Source: Trichostrongylus colubriformis (lineage: Eukaryota > Nematoda > Chromadorea > Rhabditida > Trichostrongylidae). Taken from it: a DNA stretch of 64,000 nt. The DNA lies in contig OZ022257.1 of NCBI GenBank assembly GCA_963978905.1, forward strand, positions 52,780,873-52,844,872, written 5' to 3'. Below, piece after piece: positions 59,201 to 63,600 of this stretch. The translations under genes were made by a program, and so were the position numbers. How positions within the stretch are numbered: the first letter of the stretch is position 1; each line of letters opens with the position of its first letter. The notes beneath the pieces are model-generated. The model made no database searches, was not told where the DNA came from, and saw nothing but the letters and a program-made list of their open reading frames with translations.

Positions 59201-60635
59201 ACATCTCGTTTAATAGCAGGCGGAATCTGGAAGTGAGCACTTGGGAAAATATTTTTGTGATACCTTTGGGTGAAGATACCCTGCTCCTCTCGGTGACTCT
59301 TAGAAAAACACCATAACTGAATTAAAGGCAGCTTTCGGGAAAATTCGGACGAAAAGTAGAAGAAGTAGTAAATATGAAAGCCGAGATGCCCAGTAACAGG
59401 AAAGTGGAGAAAAAACGAATGGAAGTGGCCAAAAACCCAAGAAATAGAACCCCTCCCCACCATTGGTTCTGGGCGCGGACGACCTTTCCGTCAAGACGCG
59501 GGTAGTCCGCATAGGTTTTCCACTGGCATTACCAAGACGTAAGCATGAAGGGATGTTCGGAAATGCGACAGCATCTATTTTCATGTGGTCAGTTTCAAGC
59601 CAAAAGTGAGAAAGCGCGCTCGATACATTCAATCCTGCCGATCTCCTTGACCAACCTCACCGTGACCAACCCCTAATCACGTCGCCTGAAGGCGGGCTGC
59701 CCTAAACCAAGGCGGCTTGCCCTGATGAGGCCGCCTCCTCCAATGCTCAAGAGGGCGCCTTTCGCGGGGGATTTCGCCATGCATAGGCCTTCCAGACCCG
59801 TAGTTTTTCACTCAATGCCTCCTTATGGGATTCCCTGTCACCCACATTATCCCGATCACTGTCTCAATGTGAAATTGTAAACCAAAACTGTCAACTGTAA
59901 ATAGGAGTTTCAAAAGATCTTGGAATAGTTGAAATACGACACTTCTCTTCCCCGACAGAAATGGGCAGGTTAATAATGAGCGAAGGCGGTAAAAGCAGTG
60001 GTGGAGAGAGGAAAAACGGAAAATTTCTCCTTTGCGTTATTGGAGAACTACGCTGTTGGTCCTTGAACTACAGCCCAATTCTACTGAATTTTTAAATGGA
60101 ACTGCAAATAGAAACTTAATTAAATCGGGAATTAGTTTAATACGACACTTTCTTTTTCCGACAAAAATGGGCAAGTTATGAAATGATGAGCGGAGACGGT
60201 CAAAGCAGTGGTGAAGATAGGAAAAAATCGAGAAAATCTCTTTCCGGGAAATCGGAGGGCTTTGTTGTAGGTTTTCGAATTACACCCTAATCCTTAGTTT
60301 TTCTACATTATGTCACCTTCCATCTAGCCACACCAGCTCTTCATTCCAAGAGCGCTTTCACACACCTGATTAAAAAAAATGTCCGGAAGTGAGTGCATCC
60401 GAGGAGTTATTCGTTTTTGCGTCCTTCTCTCCGGCAAAATGCCTTGTTTATGGTTTCCAAAAACGAGATGGGCACATTTACACAAGGAAACGAAGATTCT
60501 TCCGTGCATAACCTACTTATCAAAAATGTTTTAAAAAAACTCACTCGACTATCTAGACCGTAATCGATGTCGTTCGACGAGCAAACACTACTCGCCGACG
60601 ACATGCCGTGCAACGAGTCAGCTCGAGAACCTATT
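2037..60635 (-). CDS. spv-1: F-BAR/C1/(RhoGAP) protein gene, SPV-1/ARHGAP29-45 family, partial, multi-exon
   Basis: Assembled by hand from at least 15 minus-strand exons, with every junction in phase. Established: family members bind membranes through an F-BAR dimer, carry a C1 domain and switch off Rho with a C-terminal RhoGAP; in C. elegans SPV-1 curbs RHO-1 contractility in the spermatheca. Seen here: a Ser-rich start and helical N-terminal region, then a 424-codon block with the F-BAR (about residues 45-300, including RARLQLEQDHARK, MPLRDVF, KKKRIEEEA and VFQCDQTTKA), a Ser-rich linker, and a C1 from residue 385 with the spacing HX10CX2CX10CX2CX4HX2C. No RhoGAP exon is visible; it should lie left of position 1. 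The initiator exon was not found. Introns run from 95 nt to about 20 kb. The link between exons 52448-52535 and 31870-31954 is the weakest join, since the linker coding is uncertain. Family assignment is strong; strict orthology is inferred. Confidence 0.85.
2204..4332 (-). other. Intron (2.1 kb), no recognised gene
   Basis: Between the linker and C1 exons. It contains a 12-base T run (2976-2987) and a plus-strand 142-codon open frame at 3162-3590 whose translation is not recognised and which lacks splice or other support. Treated as intronic. Confidence 0.6.
4333..4466 (-). CDS. spv-1: Exon: Ser-rich linker between F-BAR and C1
   Basis: 134 nt, acceptor ccttttcag, donor GCGTCG|gtgagc, phase 2 to phase 1. 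It encodes a polar, phosphorylatable linker (SYETSSMTSLRRN, then TKRHKKTSV), comparable in place and character to the 'TSSSGTMSS' linker of ARHGAP29/45. The terminal G completes an Ala codon with exon 2037-2203. Confidence 0.83.
4467..6778 (-). other. Intron (2.3 kb) with a tandem repeat
   Basis: Holds the 40-bp tandem duplication at 5250-5329, short GAC/CAA-rich microsatellite at about 6330-6356, and no reading frame with splice support. The minus frames at 4696-5034 and 5338-5730 do not resemble known domains. Confidence 0.55.
5250..5329. repeat. 40-bp tandem duplication
   Basis: Two adjacent units, 5250-5289 and 5290-5329, both beginning TTTGCAAA and ending ACATTCCTTTC plus two bases, differing at only a handful of positions. 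Confidence 0.9.
6779..6921 (-). CDS. spv-1: Exon: end of F-BAR domain
   Basis: 143 nt, acceptor aaactttcag, donor TTGAG|gtagga, phase 0 to phase 2. It encodes ALATLWVKLPGSYQDLADAT and then YPPGGAYMAYLHSLPQ, equivalent to the 'LCESxKLYDPGQxYxxxVxxL' end of the vertebrate domain. Its last two bases (AG) plus the first base of exon 4333-4466 make an Arg codon. The phase match on both sides across 16.8 kb and 2.3 kb introns is strong support. Confidence 0.88.
7941..8008. repeat. 34-bp tandem duplication
   Basis: Units 7941-7974 and 7975-8008 share AGACAAAACGCG and AGGCCGCACTGAACGGG, with about three differences. Confidence 0.9.
8529..8690 (-). repeat. tRNA-derived SINE-like copy
   Basis: Read on the minus strand: a head GGTAGAGTAATGGATAAGCC, a B-box-like GGGTCGAGTCTCGTCCG, then AAGCTTTTGCCCATAACTCAG. 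It shares these blocks, and a flanking 'cagctt...taccatgacttatcagca' segment, with the copy at 28513-28661. It is similar over the core to 24558-24666 and 25200-25273. Assignment to a Pol III SINE is inference from the B-box resemblance. Confidence 0.6.
10622..10921 (+). other. Open reading frame of uncertain coding status
   Basis: A 99-codon plus-strand frame with richer G/C at third positions than its surroundings and a Cys-rich patch (NCNCLQCVACYDN). The opposite strand is also open (10525-10800). No domain recognised, no clear splice sites. It could be an exon of a nested gene or a fragment of a repeat. Confidence 0.25.
14467..15485 (-). other. Nested exon-like cluster, unrecognised
   Basis: Three minus-strand frames with coding-like composition lie within 1 kb: 15264-15485 (KERVVEHVFKKTLEKKLLPE, LNRCIIKASRE), a frame-shifted continuation down to about 15133 (NYVLNNKNGNLYKCALFMKR), 14918-15130 (KRLTRIDDLDSWNELKDGLE) and 14467-14670 (EAEDTLDDTFRRVRLAPPYF). 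The first two could be joined by an 87-nt intron (AGGGAA|gttcat ... ttttgtag), which keeps the frame. It cannot belong to the host gene because the flanking host exons join in phase. It may be a nested gene or a decayed copy of one; product not recognised. Confidence 0.35.
20309..20764 (-). mobile_element. Fold-back mariner derivative (456 bp, ~127-bp inverted ends)
   Basis: Starts TTAGGTCGATCAAAAAG and ends in its inverted counterpart, flanked by TA on both sides (20307-20308, 20765-20766). The arms 20309-20435 and 20637-20764 are inverted copies of each other over their whole length, with roughly ten differences by eye, far longer than a normal mariner TIR of about 30 bp. The left arm includes the 3' end of the transposase reading frame, so the right arm is an inverted duplicate of the element's own 3' end. 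Confidence 0.88.
20382..20636 (-). pseudogene. Mariner transposase, C-terminal remnant
   Basis: On the minus strand: LEELGWDTVPHPPYSADIAP, then after a frameshift DYHLIRPLKAF, DSQSSQFWEKGIADLP and the terminal TSYGYYIVD, followed by TAG. This is the third-catalytic-Asp region and tail of a DD34D mariner transposase. The catalytic core upstream is missing and the frame is broken. Inactive. Confidence 0.85.
21010..21286 (+). mobile_element. Short non-autonomous mariner derivative (277 bp)
   Basis: 28-bp terminal inverted repeats (TTAGGTTGGCTGATAAATTC at the start; 27 of 28 matched at the other end) with TA on each side (21008-21009, 21287-21288). Its interior keeps only the tail of a transposase (21108-21210). 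It sits 243 bp from the fold-back element but has different TIRs, so it is a different family. Confidence 0.9.
21108..21210 (+). pseudogene. Mariner transposase tail
   Basis: Encodes SRSAQFWMNGIERLPERWQK and ends YNDGEHIID-stop, the characteristic end of mariner transposases. All catalytic parts are deleted. Confidence 0.85.
21815..21957. repeat. Dispersed repeat, copy 1 of 2
   Basis: Aligns by eye with 41500-41653 over about 145 bp (shared blocks TTCTTGCAG/TTCTGCAG, AGTTCCAT.CAGAA.CGTGAT, GGCCAGCC.ATG, GCTTTT.TCCTC.CAGAC). Identity of the family unknown. Confidence 0.6.
23702..23782 (-). CDS. spv-1: Exon: F-BAR helix with QCDQT motif
   Basis: 81 nt, 27 codons, acceptor ttcgtttcag, donor TTCAAG|gtacgc, phase 0 to 0. 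It encodes IVEKLRELVFQCDQTTKACA. The FQCDQTxKA motif is close to invariant in ARHGAP29-type F-BARs. The next exon lies 16.8 kb away at 6779-6921. Confidence 0.92.
23811..23864. repeat. 27-bp tandem duplication
   Basis: Units 23811-23837 and 23838-23864 both read AATTCCCGAAGAATGACA followed by a near-identical tail. It lies 28 bp upstream of the acceptor side of exon 23702-23782. Confidence 0.9.
24558..24666 (+). repeat. tRNA-derived SINE-like copy
   Basis: Plus-strand copy: GGTAGAGTAATGGATTAGC head, AGTTCGAGTCCCGTCCGAG (close to the tRNA B box GGTTCGANTCC), then CATAACTCAGCATAGTTG. This is the best-preserved B box of the family in this window. Confidence 0.65.
25200..25273 (+). repeat. tRNA-derived SINE-like fragment
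   Basis: Contains GGGTTCTAGTCCCGTCCGA followed by CTAAGCTTTTGCCCATAACTCAGCAT; the tRNA-like head is missing. Same orientation as the copy at 24558-24666. Confidence 0.6.
25850..26697 (-). mobile_element. Internally deleted mariner (848 bp)
   Basis: 27-bp ends (TTAGGTCGAACCATAATTTC at the left; inverted match at 26671-26697 with four differences) flanked by TA at 25848-25849 and 26698-26699. Encodes parts of a transposase on the minus strand at both ends, but the middle is missing. Confidence 0.88.
25924..26543 (-). pseudogene. Mariner transposase, N- and C-terminal parts, broken
   Basis: The N-terminal DNA-binding part is visible (CEIHERPGSSACKATNRINH then GPGTVS, like the paired helix-turn-helix of mariners). 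After an AT/A-rich junction near 26330-26400 the frame resumes as ELLPSNTAV, HDNARPHVA (second catalytic Asp), SPDVAPTDYHLF (third Asp region) and a C terminus ending YNGTYFVD. The first catalytic Asp segment is deleted and two stops interrupt the frame. Inactive. Confidence 0.85.
26708..27436. mobile_element. Possible non-autonomous TIR element
   Basis: Left end TACAGGGGGTGTCAAAAA and, inverted at the right, TGCAGGGGGTGCCAAAAA (16 of 18). 'Cagggtgtc-caaaa' ends are typical of Tc1/mariner-like elements. No TA duplication is clear at the right side. A plus-strand frame of about 59 codons starts at 26778 (KTHLTIIELRGSLLHEQDRE) and is not recognised. Confidence 0.45.
28513..28661 (-). repeat. 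tRNA-derived SINE-like copy
   Basis: Minus-strand copy with GGGTTTGAGTCCTGTCCGAAACC and a flank matching 8529-8690. A minus reading frame at 28197-28580 begins inside this repeat and so is not a clean gene. A short plus-strand fragment of the same family (AGCTTTTGCCTATAACTCAGCAT) lies close by at about 28751-28793. Confidence 0.6.
29469..29546 (-). CDS. spv-1: Exon: F-BAR coiled coil
   Basis: 78 nt, 26 codons, acceptor gatttatttag, donor GCAAAG|gttcct, phase 0 to 0. The frame stays open past the donor, so the 3' edge rests on the phase-perfect join to exon 23702-23782, where LRRKRKELEAAK runs into ERIVEKLRELVFQCDQ as one continuous coiled coil. The 5.7 kb intron that follows is packed with repeats. 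Confidence 0.85.
29703..29894 (-). CDS. spv-1: Exon: F-BAR helix 3 and inserted loop
   Basis: 192 nt, 64 codons, acceptor tggcgtttag, donor ATAAAG|gtaaga, phase 0 to 0. The order is a helix (VEKCRVTLKLREEAVRKARE), a Ser-rich loop (about 15 residues), then KRRREMEKKKRIEEEA. The helix, loop, 'KRRRLEEEA' pattern is specific to the ARHGAP29/45 F-BAR subgroup. Confidence 0.92.
29990..30070 (-). CDS. spv-1: Exon: F-BAR helix 3, first part
   Basis: 81 nt, 27 codons, acceptor agtttttcag, donor TCGTTG|gtaagc, phase 0 to 0. It encodes ARRKEHDIQRGALKLEWSKL, a charged helix with the KExxxxW pattern seen at this place in ARHGAP29/45. Confidence 0.9.
30227..30334 (-). CDS. spv-1: Exon: F-BAR helix 2
   Basis: 108 nt, exactly 36 codons, acceptor tatttttcag, donor GTTGAG|gttggg, phase 0 to 0. 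It carries PFMPLRDVFESSFDSDIDL, the conserved MPL...F..DI/E segment of this F-BAR subgroup, followed by a long helix. The donor is non-consensus after GT, but the reading frame joins the next exon cleanly. Confidence 0.88.
30906..31014 (-). CDS. spv-1: Exon: F-BAR helix 1 core
   Basis: 109 nt, acceptor ctaatttcag, donor TCAAAG|gtatgc, phase 2 to phase 0. It encodes YSKDLLSYIRARLQLEQDHA and the following RKVTTLVEQS. This is the hallmark F-BAR 'I..R..LE.EyAk.l..L' helix and the clearest single piece of family evidence in the window. Confidence 0.92.
31467..31560 (-). CDS. spv-1: Exon: F-BAR helix 1 start
   Basis: 94 nt, acceptor attttacag, donor AGCAA|gtgagt, phase 1 to phase 2. It encodes LDRILNTRIDGLEIAFERTK then AWSN, matching the 'D.ALxYAKxWxKYxKDLL' signature that opens the F-BAR of ARHGAP29/45. 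Both splice sites are textbook nematode sites. Confidence 0.88.
31870..31954 (-). CDS. spv-1: Exon: entry to F-BAR domain
   Basis: 85 nt, acceptor cttcattcag, donor AAATG|gtaagg, phase 0 to phase 1. The 28 codons are polar (VYTTCQRSATLQRRHSTYQD). The final G completes an Asp codon with the first two bases of exon 31467-31560. This is the 5'-most exon of the compact F-BAR block; everything 5' of it is separated by an intron of about 20 kb. Confidence 0.75.
32548..32559 (+). repeat. 12-base C homopolymer
   Basis: Uninterrupted run of C, preceded by TTAGGTGAATAAAAGTT, which resembles a mariner end (TTAGGT...) without a partner nearby. Confidence 0.9.
33380..33770 (-). repeat. Dispersed GC-rich repeat family, inverted copy
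   Basis: Carries TGTCCC/CTTCTTGTCCCAT, repeated GCTCCGCCCACCGTG, the hairpin at 33622-33648 and a GGACGGACGGACG run abutting the palindromic mariner at 33773. Related to 20862-21480 in opposite orientation. Confidence 0.55.
33842..34162 (-). pseudogene. Mariner transposase C-terminal part (left arm)
   Basis: Encodes NNAKPHGSQVTRQKLIE, TLPHPPYSSDLPLTNYHFF and an end SLPGRWQGCEDSNGFYFDK. The usual HDNA at the second catalytic Asp reads QNNA, so that Asp is lost. Everything N-terminal of it is absent. Confidence 0.85.
34161..34380 (+). pseudogene. Mariner transposase C-terminal part (right arm, inverted)
   Basis: On the plus strand the same peptide blocks return in broken form: SRLSLTPLIP, RDLDANLRQK, then frame-shifted text ending near TAATGTTGTGTC. 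It is the inverted duplicate of 33842-34162, independently decayed. Confidence 0.75.
34575..35175 (-). pseudogene. Mariner transposase catalytic domain, broken
   Basis: Shows all three acidic regions of a DD34D mariner: VVTGDEPWVFYAN, HDNARPRVA and PHPPYSPDLAPSDYHLF, then the tail WQSVIEAEGDYFVI-stop at 34575. A TAA interrupts the frame just upstream of position 35055 (after EAAPT) and a frameshift follows. The N-terminal HTH region is absent. Inactive, but the best-preserved catalytic domain in the window. Confidence 0.9.
35176..35273. repeat. 98-bp hairpin inside mariner (47-bp arms, TTAG loop)
   Basis: Left arm 35176-35222, loop 35223-35226, right arm 35227-35273; 43 of 47 positions pair. 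The left arm is transposase coding sequence just upstream of the first catalytic Asp; the right arm is its inverted copy joined to the element's 5' end. Confidence 0.93.
37192..37241. repeat. Short spaced direct repeat
   Basis: AGAGGTAGAAAAGTGGA occurs twice, about 31 bp apart. Confidence 0.8.
39311..39491 (-). other. Exon-like open frame, unassigned
   Basis: 181 nt with acceptor cttatttcag and donor CAGAG|gtgaca, 60 codons open (RMDRRSPALLSKLLASVFYV, NGQVFVLIGVPNLPFGPF). Its phase (0 to 1) cannot be inserted between the host exons without a further exon, and its hydrophobic character does not suit an F-BAR linker. Either chance or part of a nested gene. Confidence 0.22.
41245..41309. repeat. 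32-33 bp tandem duplication
   Basis: Two units starting CGGCAGGTATCCGA and ending GGATGTTCTTGAGAG, at 41245-41276 and 41277-41309. Confidence 0.9.
41500..41653. repeat. Dispersed repeat, copy 2 of 2
   Basis: Counterpart of 21815-21957 in the same orientation, with several small indels. Reading frames overlapping either copy (for example minus 21772-22182) are therefore treated as repeat-derived. Confidence 0.6.
44381..44458 (-). other. Exon-like open frame, unassigned
   Basis: 78 nt, acceptor cactgcatag, donor ATCGCAG|gtatga, phase 1 to 1 (EWVVFGELFVRLIAPRTFA). A frame at about 43785-43867 (acceptor ccccttccag) would continue it and end in TAG. No homology seen. Confidence 0.2.
45628..45720 (+). 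repeat. tRNA-like repeat head (second family)
   Basis: GTAGTGACAGGTGGCGTACC (A-box-like TGGCG) and GAGGATCAAATTCTC (B-box-like) spaced as in a tRNA. A related head, GTGACAGGTGGCGCGCAC with GGGGATCGAATCC, occurs at 47084-47150. The two copies diverge after the head. Confidence 0.4.
47084..47290 (+). repeat. tRNA-like repeat (second family)
   Basis: Shares GTGACAGGTGGCG and a B-box-like GGGATCGAATCC with 45628-45720. It does not fold into a normal tRNA by eye, so it is classed as a SINE-like repeat and not a tRNA gene. Confidence 0.4.
51532..51544 (+). repeat. 13-base G homopolymer
   Basis: Uninterrupted G run, 57 bp 3' (on the gene strand) of the possible linker exon 51601-51791. Confidence 0.9.
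51601..51791 (-). CDS. Possible linker exon between the helical and F-BAR domains
   Basis: 191 nt, phase 1 to phase 0, ending GATCAG|gtgtcg; the acceptor tagctacgag is poor. Codons give GEVVEDVLRPLLPQSG and GRACFLLEVIRIG, then a stretch that may be a 45-nt in-frame intron (gtaaca...tgcag). The phase-0 end would join exon 31870-31954. Coding-like composition and phase support it; no known linker resembles it. It could instead be a chance reading frame or a piece of a nested gene. Confidence 0.3.
51836..51870 (-). CDS. Possible small linker exon
   Basis: 35 nt, acceptor aaaaccttag, donor TTCAG|gtatat, phase 2 to phase 1. It fits in phase after 52448-52535 (making a Met codon) and before 51601-51791 (making Asp). 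It encodes only 11 complete codons and the acceptor is weak. It is listed because the phase chain works, not because of any homology. Confidence 0.28.
52198..52250. repeat. (AAAT)n and (TTAA)n microsatellite
   Basis: Seven or so AAAT units followed by six TTAA units, preceded by an imperfect AAATG/AAAT tract from 52155. Such tails often mark the 3' end of LINE or SINE copies, but no body was recognised. Confidence 0.85.
52448..52535 (-). CDS. spv-1: Exon: end of N-terminal helical domain
   Basis: 88 nt with acceptor cattgcag and donor ATAAT|gtaagc, phase 1 to phase 2. Together with the preceding G it gives DLKFDS, and it ends in an IDQLESAVLNTI helix that matches the last helix of the conserved N-terminal region (in vertebrates it ends near 'FLMGEV'). 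Strong splice sites and phase agreement with the previous exon support it. The next exon must begin with one base completing a codon after AT. A candidate is 51836-51870, but other linker exons could exist in the long intron that follows. Confidence 0.75.
53108..53178 (-). repeat. tRNA-like repeat fragment with intact B box
   Basis: On the minus strand GTGGCTGAGCTATCCGAC (A-box-like) precedes GTGGGTTCGATCCCAG (perfect B box GGTTCGATCC). The distance and flanks do not give a cloverleaf by eye, so a SINE head is more likely than a tRNA gene. Confidence 0.4.
54495..54668. mobile_element. Palindromic MITE rich in GCGATTYTG units
   Basis: Ends GGCCGCCGTCAGACTTTG and its inverse CAAAGTCTGTCGGCGGCC-like, about 40 bp of inverted similarity on each side. 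The interior is built of degenerate repeats GCGATTTTG/GCGATTCTG/GCGGTTCTG, in one orientation on the left and inverted on the right. No coding capacity. Confidence 0.7.
55556..55604. repeat. (AAAT)n microsatellite
   Basis: Interrupted AAAT/AAAC repeat following GTGCACAAT, again tail-like. Confidence 0.85.
55708..56394. mobile_element. Non-autonomous TIR element (687 bp, long inverted ends)
   Basis: Ends TTGGGTCATTCCATAAGTAR and the inverted equivalent, flanked by TA on both sides (55706-55707, 56395-56396). Inverted similarity continues for about 130 bp from each end (for example AAGCATAAATTTTTgCC / AGGCATAAATTTTTCC and GACATGTTTAG). No transposase frame recognised. It lies within the intron 27 nt past the splice donor of exon 56422-56559. 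Confidence 0.88.
56422..56559 (-). CDS. spv-1: Exon: N-terminal helical domain, middle part
   Basis: 138 nt, acceptor caatttcag, donor AAAAG|gtacgg, phase 1 to phase 1, 45 complete codons. The peptide (VHAALEMVSESMRDLFKHP, then LPSLQLVQSVKDLKF across the next junction) follows the pattern 'LxEVLxVxxxIIxxHPxL...LIAKVKxFxY' of ARHGAP29/45. The splice donor lies only 27 nt from a TIR transposon (55708-56394) in the downstream intron. An upstream AG (tttacaag) could extend the exon by five codons, but tttcag with phase 1 fits the previous exon better. Confidence 0.78.
56560..59135 (-). other. 2.6 kb intron, no firm gene
   Basis: A minus frame at 57617-57949 (110 codons, with KTEGFVAYADKYQVHTTPTA) has coding-like composition but no matching phase or homology. 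Nothing else seen. Confidence 0.5.
59136..59226 (-). CDS. spv-1: Exon: start of N-terminal helical domain
   Basis: 91 nt between acceptor cacttccag and donor CCAG|gtgaga, phase 0 to phase 1. It encodes an amphipathic stretch (RDVERFSMFISRLRAALDVD) that lines up by eye with the DIRKF/DVARF...LKE helix near the N terminus of ARHGAP29/45. Its last base pairs with the AT at the start of exon 56422-56559 to make an Asp codon. Together with the next two exons it forms the conserved region ahead of the F-BAR domain. Confidence 0.75.
59227..60544 (-). other. 1.3 kb intron with diverged tandem duplication
   Basis: Between exons that join in phase 0. It includes a GC-rich patch at 59640-59790 and the duplication at 59930-60297. 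Confidence 0.6.
59930..60297. repeat. Diverged tandem duplication (~200-bp unit)
   Basis: Unit 1 from about 59930 (GAAATACGACACTTCTCTTCC, AAATGGGCAGGTTA, AGCAGTGGTGGAGA) and unit 2 from about 60134 (TAATACGACACTTTCTTTTTCC, AAATGGGCAAGTTA, AGCAGTGGTGAAGA) follow the same order over about 165 bp. A possible weaker third copy lies near 61648-61700. Confidence 0.75.
60545..60635 (-). CDS. spv-1: Exon: Ser-rich segment before the N-terminal helical domain
   Basis: 91 nt with acceptor cttttcag and donor CGA|gtgagt. It starts in phase 2 and ends in phase 0. The 30 complete codons are Ser/Asp rich (motifs RADSLHGMSSASS and SSNDIDYGL) with no stop in frame. The phase-0 end joins exon 59136-59226 directly. 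The preceding exon, which must end with two bases of a codon, was not found between here and position 64000. Serine-rich segments before the helical domain also occur in vertebrate ARHGAP45, so the position is sensible. Low complexity makes this the least certain of the N-terminal exons. Confidence 0.6.
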
Positions 60636-63600
60636 CTGAAAAGTTTTCGATGAGTGTAAACTGTTCGTTTCGAAGTTTTTAGAGCGAATGACTGACGATT
60701 ACGCGAACAAGAACGAAAGCGATTCCAGACAAATAGAAAAGCACTAGACGATCGGAACAGTCGCAAAAAGCGAACATAATAAATAAAAATATTTTAGAAA
60801 TTTTATAATGAATCATTAGAAGACTAACGCATAAGGTAGGGGCTGGAACTGAGAGAGAATGAACACCAAAAAATTTTATTCGAAATTTCCTTGTAAAGTA
60901 AACCCAAGGATAGGCGGAACAACAAAATGACAAGCGAAGCCAAACATTTTTGCAAAACAGAAAGCGAGCAAAGCTAATCAGAATGTGAAGCGCTAACCAC
61001 CGATAATTTTCTGCTCTGAATGAGCCGTGCATTCGAACATCTAATGGCATCTATGTTACGAATCTAATGGGATCTCGATGCGGCTTAACCTAGATTCCTA
61101 TTTGAGTAAGCCGACATTTGAAGTCAGGCTTCATCACCTCAGATAAAGTGCTTACCAAGTAACGAATTCCGGCATGATAGAAGGCTTAGTATACGTGAGA
61201 TTGAACCCACGATGAGGTCCAGCACTCAAGCGTGTAGTTGCGATTCAGCTTGTAGCTGCTATACCATTTTCCCAAAAAGGTAAGTAGGCACTCCAAATAC
61301 GGTATGACAAGAATTGTCTCCCTTTCAGGGAATTCCAGTTATTTCTCATTTAGAAGGCCATAATAAACAATTCCAACTGGCTATCCAATAGCTAGGAGAT
61401 GGCACTTAGATCGACGAAACGCGGTGAATATAAAGGTGACTACTTCCAAAACCAAACGAACGTGTAGACGGCAAGCAAATGTAAAATTCTCACAAAATTT
61501 AAAGGGAAAGCGAACTTCAGATTGAAATTTTGCAAAAGGATTCCAACACAGAGCAACAGGGCATTTTGAAACTATTGCTCAACGTAAAAGAAGTTGAAAA
61601 AACGAATAATAAACGGAGGAAAAGAAATTACAAAAGTATCACATAAGATAATGAGAGCTGGAAAAACCGGTGGAGAATAGGAAAGCGGCATAATTTTCAA
61701 CTTTACCACTGTTTCGTCAGTGGACTTCATCGAAGGATTGATCGCATATGTATGTATGTCTCTTCATCAAACTATATTTGAAATCATAGGAAATACTCTG
61801 AAGAAGAAATTAAATAGTCCGCAACAATGTTCACAAAACTTTGATGGCTAATAACCAACACAAAGTTTAGAAATAGAGCCCTGAAAACACCACCACAGCC
61901 AAGCCGATAACAAAACAGGAAGCCCTCTTAAGCTGACCTACTAGGCAAATCTTGTGCCCATGGTTCAGAAACAAGTTACATACATCACTTAGAAAGTAAT
62001 AAAGCCAAGAACCAACAGTGCTCTTGTGAGCATATGTAAAGACGTCCAGAGTACAGGGATAATCACTTTAGCCCAACGAAGAACGTTCAGATCCCGAAAC
62101 AGTAAACAAGTTTGTTTGGCTGCAGTGACGAAACGATTCTGTGAACGGCCAAAACCCTGATTACGAATGAAGCCACTGCGGTACCGTAACCACATAGCAC
62201 ACGGTGCACCCTAAACAGTTGACCGTCACGACCACACTTGGTCATTTTGAACCATTTGATCATGAGTTAGGTTCTCGCTTCTGTCATGCTGTCATAGCGA
62301 CGAGTATGTGTACTCAGAAGCGGAACTGTCTGCCGTTGGCATCGAACAGGAAAGCAAACACATACATGTTGTAAACAAGTGTTTGCTGCATGTTTAGGGG
62401 AACGCGTGGTGAAACAACAAAAAAAAAACTAATGACGATCAAGGAATTATTATATCGTAATAATATATGACGTGCTAACAATTTTCAAACAATTAAGAAA
62501 TTACAAAATTGTCTAAACGCGGTAGAACGGGAGAAACAGTAAGAACAAAGTAACGGGCCATTGCATATCTGAACCTTGCAGTGCACTTCAATGTAACATG
62601 ACTTCACGCGGAGCATCACAAGAGGATTGTCCATGTAAATTGTTTTTTTTTCAGTGAACGACAGAAACTAGACCCGCTATTTACAAAAAAAACAAGTTTT
62701 GTAACAGTTCCTATTTATCCTAGCAATAGACCTCTGAAAGGCTACCGAATGATGAAAGACAGAATCAAAGCAGCGTGCCATCCAAAGGGAACGATCAAAA
62801 AATGAAATGGTAACAGAATGAAAAGCATGCGTTCCGTTTGAATTAGCCCAGTAAATACACCTTAAAGGGCCTGTCCCAGGAAGGTTTGCGTTTGAATTTG
62901 AGCCACCTTAGCCGGACTGACAGGTAGTGGCCGTTTCACCGGGAACGTGCTTTCTCCGCACCATCTGCTGCTTTGATGAAATGAAAGCGAGTTTCCATCG
63001 CTTCACCTTCACAACTTTCATTAGCTTACATAACCACACGAACCCCACAACAACTGCACGGTCATTCCTGAATAATTGCTTGCTAATAACTGAATACAAC
63101 AAGGAATGAAGTAGAGTGCTACAACATAAAAGATCCATGAATAGATTATTCGAAAATCCGAATTACCAGAAGTTTGAATGGTGGAGGAAAATGTGAAAAG
63201 CTGAAGACTGTAATTTTTCCAAAATCCGAGTTGCATTTTCAGGAACTACCGTGGATGACAGATTCTTATAGCGTCAAAATTTCAACAAAGGCCGAGTTTC
63301 CGAAAAATGACGGGCTGGAAGATTTCTCAAACATTCAGAGATCTCCAAAGAGTGGGAACGACTTCAAATCGGCGATTTCAAATCGGTACTCTGTGGGAAT
63401 TTTTTGTGCACACTGGATACGCATGCACTTGCTAATGACTGCGTTTGAAGGATCGCTGAGCAGATAAGAACCACCTGGTAATGGTCTTCGCAGGTTTTAT
63501 GGCTGATTTTCCACTATCGCATCGAAAGCCATTAGGCTAAAGAATTATGGTACACTTACTGAAGGTTGGTCATGAGATCTTGCCTATCCTCTGACAAGAA

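Noticed and set aside
60324..60365. Short minus exon VCESALGMKSW then TAG after 60545-60635
   Set aside because: Phase permits it, but it would end the protein before exon 59136-59226, which joins 60545-60635 perfectly in phase 0.
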